A stretch of DNA of 64,000 nt from assembly GCF_009720655.1 (NCBI RefSeq), contig NZ_WNKS01000005.1:62001-126000 (forward strand), written 5' to 3'. Positions within the stretch are counted from its first letter, which is position 1. Each line of letters starts with the position of its first letter. This document shows, one piece after another, positions 10,383 to 19,073 of this stretch. The notes beneath the pieces are model-generated. The model saw only the letters and a list, made by a program, of their open reading frames with translations. It did no database searches and had not been told where the DNA came from. This DNA comes from Rhodoblastus acidophilus. Lineage in GTDB: Bacteria; Pseudomonadota; Alphaproteobacteria; Rhizobiales; Beijerinckiaceae. The position numbers and the translations under genes were made by a program.

Positions 10383-11498
10383 ATGCGGGCGCCGAATTCC
10401 ATAGATTTCTGGCGCGGCTACGCCCTTATCACCATCTTCATCACGCACGTTCCCGGCATCATTTTCGAGCGCTACACGCTGCGCGAATATTCGCTGTCGG
10501 ATTCCGCCGAACTTTTCGTGTTCCTCGCCGGGTTCTCGCTGCGCTTCGTCGTCGACTCGCTTGCAAAGCAGCCGCTGGCGGCGGCGGTCTATCGCCTCGC
10601 CGGGCGCGCGATCACCATTTATTACGCCCAGCTGATCATTTCCTTCCTCGCGCTCGCCATACTCGCGGGCGCGGCGATCACGCTGGAGCAGCCCTACATC
10701 CTGCAATGGCACAATGCCGCCGCCGCCTTCGACAATCCGGTCGAGGCCCATATCGGCCTGGTCCTGCTGCGCTACCAGCTCGGCTATTTCAACATCCTGC
10801 CGCTCTATGTGGTGCTGATGGCCTGCGGGCCGACCATTGTCGTGATCCATCGGCTCACGCCCTGGGCGCTGTTGCCGATTTCGCTGGGGCTCTATCTCTA
10901 CACGGTCGCCACCGGCTTCAACCTGCCGACCTGGCCGGTGGAGGGCAACTGGTTCTTCTCGCCCTCGGCCTGGCAGTTCATCTTCATCCTCGGCTTCCTG
11001 CTCGCCGGTCCCAACGGTTTTTACGCGAAACTGTCGCCCCGGACGAAAAGAGTGCTTTTCGTGCTTGCGGGAATTGAGACCCTGATCGGCGCTTCCATCG
11101 CGCTCGGCGATTTCACGCCCGATCCGACGCTCGTGCCCGACCCCAAGCTGTTCTTCGTCTTCGACAAGACCTATCTGTCGCCGGCGCGCGCAATCCACTG
11201 CCTGGCCCTGGCCTGCTTCTTTGGCGGCGCCTTCAGCTATATCGAGCGCTACGCGGCGCCGCTGGCGTCCTATTTCTCGATGCTCGGCCGCAATTCGCTC
11301 AATGTGTTCTGCGTGGCGTCGCTGCTCAGCCTGTGCGGACAGGTGGCGCGTTACGCCTTCAACGGGCGTTGGGAAATCGACTGGCTCGTGCTAGGTGTGG
11401 GAACCGCTGGATTGGGCTTTACGGCATGGGTGACGGAATGGCGGCAAAGGCACGGCGGACGCGCCAAGGCGCACATTCCATCGCCGGCCGAGCACTGA
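10383..11498 (+). CDS. opgC: OpgC-type membrane acyltransferase
   Basis: A 371-residue polytopic membrane protein with about ten hydrophobic segments. The N-terminus (SIDFWRGYALITIFITHVPG, then SLSDSAELFVFLAGFSL) matches the OpgC protein family, which adds succinyl groups to osmoregulated periplasmic glucans and is related to acyltransferase-3 enzymes. The Arg in FWRG and the His in ITHVPG are the conserved N-terminal polar residues. Start ATG at 10383. The next gene overlaps its 3' end by about 60 bases, which suggests translational coupling to an SGNH-like exported protein, a logical partner in glucan or polysaccharide modification. The glucan synthase genes themselves are not in the window. 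Confidence 0.8.
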   Translation: MRAPNSIDFWRGYALITIFITHVPGIIFERYTLREYSLSDSAELFVFLAGFSLRFVVDSLAKQPLAAAVYRLAGRAITIYYAQLIISFLALAILAGAAITLEQPYILQWHNAAAAFDNPVEAHIGLVLLRYQLGYFNILPLYVVLMACGPTIVVIHRLTPWALLPISLGLYLYTVATGFNLPTWPVEGNWFFSPSAWQFIFILGFLLAGPNGFYAKLSPRTKRVLFVLAGIETLIGASIALGDFTPDPTLVPDPKLFFVFDKTYLSPARAIHCLALACFFGGAFSYIERYAAPLASYFSMLGRNSLNVFCVASLLSLCGQVARYAFNGRWEIDWLVLGVGTAGLGFTAWVTEWRQRHGGRAKAHIPSPAEH

Positions 11499-12229
11499 CG
11501 CTGCTGGCCTGTCTCGTCTGCGCGCCGGTCGGCGCGCAGGATGCGAGCCGCTGCGAACCGGTGAGCGAATCTCTGGCCGCGCCCGCGCCCCTGCCCCAGG
11601 TGACGGCGGCGCTGGCGCGGGCCGACAAAAAATTGCGGCTGCTGATCATCGGCGGCCCGGCGGGCGGTTCGCGCAGCGCGCGCCGCTCCTATCCCGCGAC
11701 ACTCGAAAGCCTGCTGGAAAAGGCGCTCGCCGGAATCGACGTGATCGTCGTCAACCGGCCGATGTCCGGGGAGACCGCCGCCAACGCGCTGGAGCGCATC
11801 CGCACCGAAATGGCGCTGCAACGCCCGGACCTCTTGATCTGGCAGGTCGGAGGCGGCGACATTTTGGCTCATGTCGCGCCGTGGGATTACGAACAGAACC
11901 TCGCCGACGGCGTGCGCTGGGTGAAGGAGGCGGGAGCCGACGTGCTGCTGGTCGGCTTCGAGGCCAACCCTTACCTGCACGACGACGCCGAAGAGGCCGC
12001 GATCCAGGAGGCGACGCGCAAAGTCGCGGCCAAGGAAGGCGTGTTCTACATCCGCCGCGCCGAGGCGGTCCAGGTCGCCGCGCGCGCCAAAAGCCGCGCC
12101 GACCAGGGCGACAATCCTCTGCCGTTGGAGACCGGCGGCGAATGCGTCGCGGCGCAGGTGGCGCAAGCGCTTGCCGCCAATCTGGTGTTGCGCCGCACCC
12201 GCCCGACCGCGCCGATCATCGAGCCGTAA
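11438..12229 (+). CDS. SGNH-hydrolase-like exported protein with altered active site
   Basis: A 263-residue protein with an Arg-rich N-terminus, a hydrophobic signal segment (ALTLLACLVCAPVGAQ) and an SGNH/GDSL-like fold pattern: a first strand LRLLIIGGPAGG, YPATLESLLEK, VIVVNRPMSGETAANAL and PDLLIWQVGGGDIL. In related hydrolases the first block carries GDS or GSS with the nucleophilic Ser and the last block a D..H pair. Here the Ser position reads GGP and the C-terminal block LPLETGGECVAAQVAQAL has no His, so catalysis is doubtful. It starts inside the 3' end of opgC (ATG at 11426 is an alternative), so the two are probably made together. Confidence 0.65.
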   Translation: MAAKARRTRQGAHSIAGRALTLLACLVCAPVGAQDASRCEPVSESLAAPAPLPQVTAALARADKKLRLLIIGGPAGGSRSARRSYPATLESLLEKALAGIDVIVVNRPMSGETAANALERIRTEMALQRPDLLIWQVGGGDILAHVAPWDYEQNLADGVRWVKEAGADVLLVGFEANPYLHDDAEEAAIQEATRKVAAKEGVFYIRRAEAVQVAARAKSRADQGDNPLPLETGGECVAAQVAQALAANLVLRRTRPTAPIIEP

Positions 12230-12248
12230 CGCGACAGCAAGGACTGGC

Positions 12249-13808
12249 ATGGCGCAGGAAGACACGATCGCGTTCTTGAAGCGAAAGCTCGCCGGGGAGG
12301 CCGGGGTTGATCCGTCGCTGATCGAAGTGAAGGAGACCCATGTCTCCATCGTCCTGCTCGCCGGCGGCCTGGTGTTCAAGCTCAAGCGCGCCGTGCTGTT
12401 TCCCTATCTGGATTTTTCGACCCCGGAGAAACGCGAGGCGGCCTGCCGCGCCGAGGTCGCCCTCAACGCCCGCGCCGCGCCCGACCTCTATCTCGGCGTT
12501 CGCGCCGTCACCCGCGACGGCGACGCGCTCGCTTTCGACGGGCCGGGCGAACGCGTCGATTGCATCGTCACCATGCGCCGCTTCGACGAGGCCGACCTGT
12601 TCGACGTGATGGCGCGGGAGAACCGCCTCAAGCGCATCCACATCGACGCGCTGGCCGAGACCATTTCGCGCTTCCACGCCAAGGCCGAGCGTTTCCCCGA
12701 TGCCGAGGGCGCCGCCGCCATGGCGCATTTGCTCGACCTCAACGACAAGAGTTTCGAGGGCTGCCACCTGTTCGCGCCGGCCGACGTGGCGCGCCTGGAG
12801 AAAAAATTCCGCGACGAGCTGGCGCGGATCGCCGACCTGCTCGACGCGCGCGCGCAAACCGGCTTTGTCCGCCTGTGCCACGGCGATCTCTATCTTCGCA
12901 ACATCTGCCTGTTCCAGGGCAAGCCCACCCTGTTCGACTGCATCGAGTTCGACGAGGCGCTCGCCCGGATCGACGTGCTCTACGACGTCGCCTTCACGCT
13001 GATGGACCTGTGGCTGTGCGGCCGGCGCGACCTCGCCAACCTGCTCTACAACCGCTACGCCAGCGCCTTCTTCCGCACCCTGCCCGACCTGCCGGCGAAG
13101 GTGCGCGACGGCTACGCCACCCTGCCGTTCTTCATGGCGCTGCGCGCCGCCATCCGCGCCCATATCGCCAGCGGCCAGGCGCGCACCGGCCACGGCGGCT
13201 GCGTGAAGGAGCACGAGGACGAGGCGCGCGCCTATTTTAAGCTCGCGGAGGGGCTGCTGGAGCCGCATGGCAAAATGCTGATCGTGATCGGCGGGCTGAG
13301 CGGCACGGGCAAATCGACGCTGGCGGGAAAAATCGCCGCCGAAATCGGCCCGCCGCCCGGCGCCCGCAGCCTGAACTCGGACCGCACGCGAAAGGCGATG
13401 CACAAGCTGTTGCCAACCGACCGGCTGCCGCCCGAGGCCTATGCGATGAACATCACCGCCGCCGTCTATCTGCGACTGCTGTCGCGGGCGCTGGACGCGC
13501 TGAACCAGGGGCGCGCGGTGGTGATCGACGCCGTGTACAGCGCGCCGGATGAGCGCCAGGCCGTGGAGAAACTCGCCCGCGACGCCGGGGTCCCGTTTTT
13601 GGGATTATGGCTGGAAGGACCGCCCGACGTCCTTCGACAGCGGGTGCGCGACCGGCGAAAAGGGTCTTCGGACGCCGACGAGGCGGTTTTGGAGGCGCAA
13701 TTGCAGCGTCCGGTCGGCGACATCACCTGGGTGCGGCTGGATTGCACCCTGCCGGACCTTGAGCAAAGAGTTCTGGCCTTCGCCCGCAAGGCGATGGGCG
13801 AAGCCTAA
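12249..13808 (+). CDS. APH-like phosphotransferase fused to a P-loop kinase domain
   Basis: A 519-residue two-domain protein. Residues 1 to about 335 resemble the aminoglycoside phosphotransferase/kinase fold, with the catalytic loop CHGDLYLRN and the metal-binding segment FDCIEFD. From about residue 345 there is an ATP-binding domain with Walker A GLSGTGKST, like gluconate kinase or zeta-toxin-type small-molecule kinases. This fusion is widespread in proteobacteria and annotated as bifunctional aminoglycoside phosphotransferase/ATP-binding protein; its substrate is unknown and it should not be read as a resistance gene. ATG at 12249 lies 19 bases after the SGNH-like gene, so it may be in the same transcript. 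Confidence 0.85.
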   Translation: MAQEDTIAFLKRKLAGEAGVDPSLIEVKETHVSIVLLAGGLVFKLKRAVLFPYLDFSTPEKREAACRAEVALNARAAPDLYLGVRAVTRDGDALAFDGPGERVDCIVTMRRFDEADLFDVMARENRLKRIHIDALAETISRFHAKAERFPDAEGAAAMAHLLDLNDKSFEGCHLFAPADVARLEKKFRDELARIADLLDARAQTGFVRLCHGDLYLRNICLFQGKPTLFDCIEFDEALARIDVLYDVAFTLMDLWLCGRRDLANLLYNRYASAFFRTLPDLPAKVRDGYATLPFFMALRAAIRAHIASGQARTGHGGCVKEHEDEARAYFKLAEGLLEPHGKMLIVIGGLSGTGKSTLAGKIAAEIGPPPGARSLNSDRTRKAMHKLLPTDRLPPEAYAMNITAAVYLRLLSRALDALNQGRAVVIDAVYSAPDERQAVEKLARDAGVPFLGLWLEGPPDVLRQRVRDRRKGSSDADEAVLEAQLQRPVGDITWVRLDCTLPDLEQRVLAFARKAMGEA

Positions 13809-13825
13809 ACGACAGACGTGCGGTC

Positions 13826-14041
13826 CTACCGCCGATTGACGCTCGAGAGCCGGATGGATGTGACCTCCCGGTCGAAATCGAAGCGCGGCGCGACTTTCGC
13901 AAGGTGTTCGATGGCCGAAACCAGCTTGTCCCGGACGTCGGACAGCTGGCGGGTCTGCAATCCGTGACATTCCAGATCTTCGAGCGCGAACAGCAATTTT
14001 GTCAGCGCCTGCTCCGCCACCGCCTCGATGGACTCACCCAT
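13826..14041 (-). CDS. Small protein of unknown function
   Basis: A 71-residue, mostly helical protein (MGESIEAVAEQALTKLL ...) convergent with the APH-kinase gene, with 17 bases between the stops. ATG at 14041 has GGGG five bases upstream; ATG at 14056 would add five residues. No domain is recognised. The opposite strand is not open with a better gene, and the helical heptad-like pattern (LLFALEDLECHGLQTRQL) looks protein-like. Confidence 0.5.
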   Translation of the reverse strand: MGESIEAVAEQALTKLLFALEDLECHGLQTRQLSDVRDKLVSAIEHLAKVAPRFDFDREVTSIRLSSVNRR

Positions 14042-14142
14042 GACAACCCCGCACATGACTCTTGTGCGTCGCAGATTTGCAACAGTTCAGCACGATCCAG
14101 GAGAATTCTGTCTGAATTGAGGCGTTTAGCGGAAAACCGGCC

Positions 14143-14760
14143 TCACTCCATCGCAGCCGCGCGCAAGATGCAGATCATATGGGCGCGCGCCAGGATTTTT
14201 CCGGTGTTGCGGATCACATGCGGACGGTCGGCGCGATAACGAAGCGTGTCCCCCGCCACGGCCGTTTCGGTTTCGTCGCCGGATTCCACCTGCAATTCGC
14301 CTTCAAGCACGGTGAGCGATTCCATCGCGCCGCGCTGGTGGGCGTCGGATTCCAGCACCCCGCCCGGCTCGGCGGAAAAATCGTACCATTGCAGCCAGTC
14401 GATGGTCTTGCTCCAGCCGGTGATGCCCAGCCGGCACTTGCCGTCGTCGGACACCAGCAGCGGCGTGTCGTTGCGCGAAATTTTCTCCAGGAACGCCGAA
14501 TCCTCGTCCTCGCGCAAAACCTGCTCGATGGAGACGTCGAGCGCCTGCGCCAATCGCCACAGGGTCACGAGCGTCGGATTGGTCTCGTTGCGCTCGATCT
14601 GGCTGATGATGGATTTAGCCACCCCCGACTGCTCGGACAGTTCCGACAGCGACAGGTTGGAGGCTTTTCGCAAGCGATTCACGGTCTTGCCGAGCTGCCC
14701 GGCCAGCGCGTGGGCGCCGGCCTCCAAGACCTTCTGTTTGTCCCTGCCTTCGACGCCCAT
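14143..14760 (-). CDS. XRE-family transcriptional regulator with cupin domain
   Basis: A 205-residue regulator. Residues about 25-85 hold an HTH_XRE DNA-binding domain (SLSELSEQSGVAKSIISQIE), and about 125-200 a small cupin sensor domain (AHQRGAMESLTVLEGELQVE ... AGDTLRYRADRPHVIRN). Such proteins usually control transporters or catabolic genes and bind a small ligand in the cupin. It follows an EamA-type transporter on the same strand with a 20-base gap, so the pair is a probable operon and the transporter a probable target. A dyad at 14783-14796 lies just before the start. Confidence 0.88.
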   Translation of the reverse strand: MGVEGRDKQKVLEAGAHALAGQLGKTVNRLRKASNLSLSELSEQSGVAKSIISQIERNETNPTLVTLWRLAQALDVSIEQVLREDEDSAFLEKISRNDTPLLVSDDGKCRLGITGWSKTIDWLQWYDFSAEPGGVLESDAHQRGAMESLTVLEGELQVESGDETETAVAGDTLRYRADRPHVIRNTGKILARAHMICILRAAAME

Positions 14761-14780
14761 GGACGGGTCCGTTCGGAATT

Positions 14781-15710
14781 CTAAACGATTTCGTTTGATA
14801 TAACGAATTTTTGTGACCGTTGGAAGCGCCTTTCGCTCAGCGCCAACAAGCCGGCGCTCGAAATGGCGGCGACGCCGACCAGCACCGGGACGGACGGGAA
14901 TTCGCCGTCGAAGGCGAAGCTGGCGAGCAGCGCCCAGACCATGGCGAGATAATCGAAGGCCGCCAGCAGCGAGGCGTCGGCGTGGCGATAGGACGAGGTC
15001 GCGAGAATTTGCGCGACGCCGCCCGCCGCCCCCGCCACGACCACGCCCATCCAGGCGCTTTGGTCCGGCGTGACCCAGGCCTGCGCGCCGAGCGCGGGAA
15101 CGAAGGGCGCCAGCGCCAGCACACTCCCGCCGAACAGTGTGCAGAGACAGGTGAAGTAGAACACGATGGCGCCGGTGGTTTCGACTTGCGCGAGGCGGCG
15201 CGTCTGCACGATCGACAGCGCCGCGCAGAGCGCGCCGAACAGCGCGACTCCCGCCCCGAACCGAGCGTCCGAACCGCCAACGGCGCCCAAATGTTCCGAC
15301 AGCATGACCAGCACGCCGCCGAAGCCGAGCAAGACCGCGAGCCAGCGCGACACATGCAGGCGCTCGCGCAGGAAAACCCCGGCGATCACGGTGACGAAGA
15401 TCGGATAAGCGTAGAAATAGGCGGTGGCGTCGGCAAGCGGCAGCAGCGCGAGCGCGGAAAAATTCGAAAACATGCCGGCGACGCCGGACAGCCCGCGGCC
15501 CAGATGGCCGAGCGGCCGCTTCGTCGCCAGCGCGCCGGACAGGGCGCGGCTCGCCGCCAGCCAGACGAACAGGATGAGCAGCGCGATCAGCGAACGGAAG
15601 AAGACGATTTCCGCCACCGGCACATTGTTCTGCGCGGCGGCGCGCACCCCCAGCGCCATGGCGGTGAAGGCCAGGGTCGACAGGGTTTTCAGCAGAATTC
15701 CCGTGAACAT
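14781..15710 (-). CDS. EamA (DMT) family transporter
   Basis: A 309-residue protein with ten predicted membrane helices in two five-helix repeats, typical of the drug/metabolite transporter superfamily (EamA/RhaT type). Visible features are the hydrophobic first helix (LLKTLSTLAFTAMALGV), FRSLIALLILFVWLAA, and the second repeat beginning near FGAGVALFGALCAALS. Substrate unknown; the family exports amino acids and other small metabolites. It is divergent from the metallophosphoesterase gene with an 82-base shared promoter region, and followed by a cupin regulator that may control it. Confidence 0.88.
   Translation of the reverse strand: MFTGILLKTLSTLAFTAMALGVRAAAQNNVPVAEIVFFRSLIALLILFVWLAASRALSGALATKRPLGHLGRGLSGVAGMFSNFSALALLPLADATAYFYAYPIFVTVIAGVFLRERLHVSRWLAVLLGFGGVLVMLSEHLGAVGGSDARFGAGVALFGALCAALSIVQTRRLAQVETTGAIVFYFTCLCTLFGGSVLALAPFVPALGAQAWVTPDQSAWMGVVVAGAAGGVAQILATSSYRHADASLLAAFDYLAMVWALLASFAFDGEFPSVPVLVGVAAISSAGLLALSERRFQRSQKFVISNEIV
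14783..14796. promoter_or_regulatory. Candidate operator dyad before the XRE-cupin gene
   Basis: AAACGA-TT-TCGTTT is a perfect 6-bp inverted repeat within the last codons of the upstream transporter gene and 23 bases before the regulator start. Autoregulation is an inference from position alone. Confidence 0.35.
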
Positions 15711-15792
15711 GCCGGTGGAGTGCCAGCTTTGTCATCGGGACGCAACAATAGACTGGCAGCAAAAAGGGAGTTCATCAGCGGAAGACCAGATC

Positions 15793-16638
15793 ATGAGCGC
15801 CATTGTGAACCGCAACGACGACGAGGTCGCGCCCCGGCGCTATCGCACGCTGTTCCTTTCGGACATTCACCTGGGCACCCGCGGCTGCCAGGCCGAACTT
15901 CTGCTGGATTTCTTCAAGCACAACGAGTCGGAAGAACTCTTTCTCGTCGGCGACATTGTCGACGGCTGGCGGCTGAAGAGCGGCTGGTACTGGCCGCAGG
16001 CCCACAATGACGTGGTGCAGAAATTTTTGCGCAAAGTGCGCAAAGGGACGCGCGTCGTGTTCGTGCCGGGCAACCACGACGAATTCGCCCGCGATTTTGT
16101 CGGCATGGAATTCGGCGGCGTCGAGGTCGAGGACCATGTGCTGCACAAGACCGCCGACGGCAAAACCTTGCTCATCTTGCACGGCGACCAGTTCGACGTG
16201 GTGGTGCGCCACGCCCGCTGGCTCGCCCATCTCGGCGACTGGGCCTACGATTTCGCCATCTGGGTCAATTGCTGGTTCAACCGGGCGCGCCGCCAGTTCG
16301 GCCTGCCCTATTGGTCGTTCTCGCAATGGGCCAAGCTCAAGGTGAAGAACGCCGTCAATTTCATCGGCGATTTCGAGAAAACCCTGGCGGCGGAAGCGCG
16401 CCGGCGCGGCGTCGACGGCATCGTCTGCGGCCACATCCATCACGCCGCGATCCGCGAAATCGACGGCGTCACCTATGTGAACACGGGCGATTTCGTCGAA
16501 TCCTGCACCGCCATCGCCGAACATTTCGATGGGACGCTGGAGCTGATCCACTGGAAGCTCCTGGAAAGCGAGCGGGCGCAGGTCGAAGCCAACACCGAGC
16601 CGCAGTTCCTGCCCGGCGCGCGCGTGGCGGCGGAATAG
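15793..16638 (+). CDS. Metallophosphoesterase related to LpxH
   Basis: A 281-residue calcineurin-like phosphoesterase with the full set of metal-binding motifs: SDIHLG, GDIVDGW, GNHDEFA, HGDQFD and GHIHH. It resembles UDP-2,3-diacylglucosamine pyrophosphatase (LpxH) homologues. Because the window also encodes LpxI in the lipid A block, this protein is unlikely to be the lipid A enzyme and probably acts on another phosphodiester or pyrophosphate. ATG at 15793. Transcribed away from the EamA transporter. Confidence 0.85.
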   Translation: MSAIVNRNDDEVAPRRYRTLFLSDIHLGTRGCQAELLLDFFKHNESEELFLVGDIVDGWRLKSGWYWPQAHNDVVQKFLRKVRKGTRVVFVPGNHDEFARDFVGMEFGGVEVEDHVLHKTADGKTLLILHGDQFDVVVRHARWLAHLGDWAYDFAIWVNCWFNRARRQFGLPYWSFSQWAKLKVKNAVNFIGDFEKTLAAEARRRGVDGIVCGHIHHAAIREIDGVTYVNTGDFVESCTAIAEHFDGTLELIHWKLLESERAQVEANTEPQFLPGARVAAE

Positions 16639-16865
16639 GCGCGCCGGGAAGCGCGCCCACCCCTGCGTGATAGAGTCGCGTCTGGCGGCCGATCGCTTTT
16701 CGCGCGCCGGCGCGCGCGCCGGCGATCCGGATTTCCCATGATTGCAGAGCCTCCGCTTCCCCGGACACCACGGCTGGAGGGCTCGCCTTGCGCCGGAAAG
16801 CGCGGAAGCCTATGAAAGCGGCGCCTGGAGACTCATCCGGGCGCCGCAGGTTTTTGAGGATTTCG

Positions 16866-17591
16866 ATGGCTTCGCAGTCGCCGCAATGGAAACGGGTGGT
16901 CGTCAAACTGTCCGGAGAGGCGTTGCAGGGCGGCCAGACCCACGGGCTCGACGGGGCGACCGTCGACCGCATCGCCGCCGATCTGGTTTCCGCCGCCGAA
17001 CTCGGCGCGGAGATCGCCGTCGTTGTTGGCGGCGGCAATTTCTTTCGCGGCATCCAGGGCGCCGACAAGGGCATCGAGCGGGCGCGCGCCGATTCCATCG
17101 GCATGCTGGCCACCGTGATGAACGCGCTCGCCATGGAGCATGCGGTCGAAAAACTCGGCCGCCACGCCCGCGCGCTGTCCGCCGTCGCCATGCCCTCGCT
17201 CTGTCAGCCCTATTCGCGCAACGCCGCGCTGCACCATCTCGCCAAGGGGCGGATCGTGATGCTGGCCGGCGGCACCGGCAATCCCTTCTTCACCACCGAC
17301 ACCGGCGCGGCGCTGCGCGGCGCCGAACTGTCCTGCGACGCCATCATGAAGGCGACGCAGGTGGACGGAATCTACTCCGCCGACCCGAAAAAGGACCCGT
17401 CGGCGACGCGTTACGACCGCCTGACCCATGACGAGGCCATTTCGAAAAATCTGGCGGTGATGGACACGGCGGCTTTTGCCCTTGCGAGGGAGAACAGGAT
17501 TCCGATAATCGTGTTTTCCATTGCGGAACCCGGCGCCATCCGCGCCGCGCTGGAGGGAAAAGGCAGGGCGACCTACGTCCTGCCGGAGTGA
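16866..17591 (+). CDS. pyrH: UMP kinase
   Basis: Phosphorylates UMP to UDP; hexameric in bacteria. The protein has 241 residues and an amino-acid-kinase fold. It shows [10 protein letters not shown] at the N-terminus, the glycine loop [11 protein letters not shown], the UMP-binding region [28 protein letters not shown] and the nucleotide-site segment [17 protein letters not shown] at 16866 gives the usual length. It heads the conserved envelope block, 62 bases before frr. The rpsB-tsf pair that often precedes pyrH is not seen upstream here. Confidence 0.97.
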   Translation: MASQSPQWKRVVVKLSGEALQGGQTHGLDGATVDRIAADLVSAAELGAEIAVVVGGGNFFRGIQGADKGIERARADSIGMLATVMNALAMEHAVEKLGRHARALSAVAMPSLCQPYSRNAALHHLAKGRIVMLAGGTGNPFFTTDTGAALRGAELSCDAIMKATQVDGIYSADPKKDPSATRYDRLTHDEAISKNLAVMDTAAFALARENRIPIIVFSIAEPGAIRAALEGKGRATYVLPE

Positions 17592-17653
17592 GTTCAGCCC
17601 AAGTTCGACGCGAGGGACACAGGTCCCCGTCTGCTTGGCGAGAGGGGAAAGAA

Positions 17654-18214
17654 ATGGCTGCCGAATTTGACCTTGACGACATCAAGCGCCGCATGCAGGG
17701 CGCCATCGCCGCGCTGAAGCACGAGCTCGGCGGCTTGCGCACCGGACGCGCCTCGGCGGCCCTGCTGGAGCCGGTGATGGTCGTCGCCTATGGCCAGGCC
17801 ATGCCGATCAACCAGGTCGCCACCGTCTCGGTGTCGGAAGCCCGCGCGCTCGCGGTGCAGGTGTGGGACAAGAACATGGTCGGCGCCGTCGACCGCGCGA
17901 TTCGCGACGCGAATCTGGGCCTGTCGCCCACCACCGAGGGACAGATCCTGCGCATCCGCATCCCCGAACTGAACGAGCAGCGCCGCAAGGAGCTGGCCAA
18001 GATCGCGCACAAATATGCGGAAGAATCGCGCGTCGCCGTGCGCCATGTGCGCCGCGACGGCATGGAAGTCCTCAAAAAACTGGTCAAGGACAAGGCCATG
18101 AGCGAGGACGACGAGAAGCGCCACGAGGCGGAGGTGCAGAAGGCCACCGACGCCGCCATCGGTGACATCGACCACGCGCTGGCGACCAAGGAAAAGGAAA
18201 TCATGCAGGTTTAG
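17654..18214 (+). CDS. frr: Ribosome recycling factor
   Basis: Splits post-termination ribosomes together with EF-G. 186 residues, the standard length. Features are the N-terminal helix [20 protein letters not shown], the family signature [14 protein letters not shown], and the C-terminal [10 protein letters not shown] ... [20 protein letters not shown] at 17654 is preceded by AGAGGGGAAAG, a good ribosome binding site. Placed directly after pyrH, as in most bacteria. Confidence 0.97.
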   Translation: MAAEFDLDDIKRRMQGAIAALKHELGGLRTGRASAALLEPVMVVAYGQAMPINQVATVSVSEARALAVQVWDKNMVGAVDRAIRDANLGLSPTTEGQILRIRIPELNEQRRKELAKIAHKYAEESRVAVRHVRRDGMEVLKKLVKDKAMSEDDEKRHEAEVQKATDAAIGDIDHALATKEKEIMQV

Positions 18215-18293
18215 CGCCTTGCCGGGTCGCGGCCTTGGCCGCTATGCTGACCACGCGGCGGGCGGCGGAACGCTGGGCTTCGGACGGAACGGG

Positions 18294-19073
18294 ATGAAGG
18301 ACAAGCAGGCATCTTTCGCCGAAGGCGCATCCCGCGATCTTCGCGCGCCGCTGCACGTGGGCGTCATCATGGACGGCAACGGCCGCTGGGCGGCGCAGCG
18401 CGGCCTGCCGCGATTCGAGGGCCACCGGCGCGGCGTCGAGGCCTTGCGCCGCACCGTCCGCGCCGCCGCCGACTTCGGCGTGCGCTATCTCACCGTCTAC
18501 AGTTTCTCCTCGGAAAACTGGTCCCGCCCGCCGGCGGAGATCACCGAGCTGATGGGCCTGCTGAAATTCTTCATCCGCTCCGACCTGCGCACGCTGGAGC
18601 AGGAGGGGGTCCGCGTGCGGGTGATCGGCGACCGCGACAATCTCAAGGCGGACATCGTCGCCCTGCTCGACGAGGCGGAGGCGCGCACGCGCCACAATTC
18701 CAAGCTGGACCTGATCGTCGCCTTCAACTACGGCTCGCGCCAGGAAATCGTCGCCGCCGCCCGCGACCTCGCCCGCGAGGTCGCGGCGGGAAAGATTTCG
18801 CCCGACGACATCGACGAAACCCTGTTCGCCAGCCGGCTCGGCACGCGCTTCGCCCCCGACCCCGACCTGATCATCCGGACATCAGGCGAAATGCGCCTGT
18901 CGAATTTCCTGATGTGGCAGTCGGCCTATAGCGAACTGGTCTTCCTGCCGATCTACTGGCCCGACTTCGACCGCCAGGCGTTCCAGGCGGCGCTCGAAAC
19001 GTTTCGCGCCCGCGAGCGGCGCTTCGGCGGGGTCCTGGAGTCCGAAAAACCCAAAGTGATGACCGCGTCATGA
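18294..19073 (+). CDS. uppS: Undecaprenyl diphosphate synthase
   Basis: A cis-prenyltransferase that makes the lipid carrier for peptidoglycan and polysaccharide synthesis. 259 residues. The catalytic Asp27 is in [10 protein letters not shown], followed by [10 protein letters not shown], the YSFSSENW segment, and the C-terminal signature [20 protein letters not shown] with SELVF. ATG at 18294 follows GGAACGGG. It overlaps cdsA by four bases (ATGA), indicating translational coupling. Confidence 0.96.
   Translation: MKDKQASFAEGASRDLRAPLHVGVIMDGNGRWAAQRGLPRFEGHRRGVEALRRTVRAAADFGVRYLTVYSFSSENWSRPPAEITELMGLLKFFIRSDLRTLEQEGVRVRVIGDRDNLKADIVALLDEAEARTRHNSKLDLIVAFNYGSRQEIVAAARDLAREVAAGKISPDDIDETLFASRLGTRFAPDPDLIIRTSGEMRLSNFLMWQSAYSELVFLPIYWPDFDRQAFQAALETFRARERRFGGVLESEKPKVMTAS

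Noticed and set aside
12249-13808. Aminoglycoside resistance gene
   Set aside because: The APH-like domain is fused to a P-loop kinase domain in a family of unknown substrate; nothing indicates drug resistance.
13826-14142. A plus-strand gene starting near 13904
   Set aside because: The translation is unstructured and runs into the regulator's antisense; the minus-strand small gene is better supported.
15793-16638. Naming the metallophosphoesterase lpxH
   Set aside because: LpxI is encoded in the lipid A block of the same window, so LpxH activity would be redundant.
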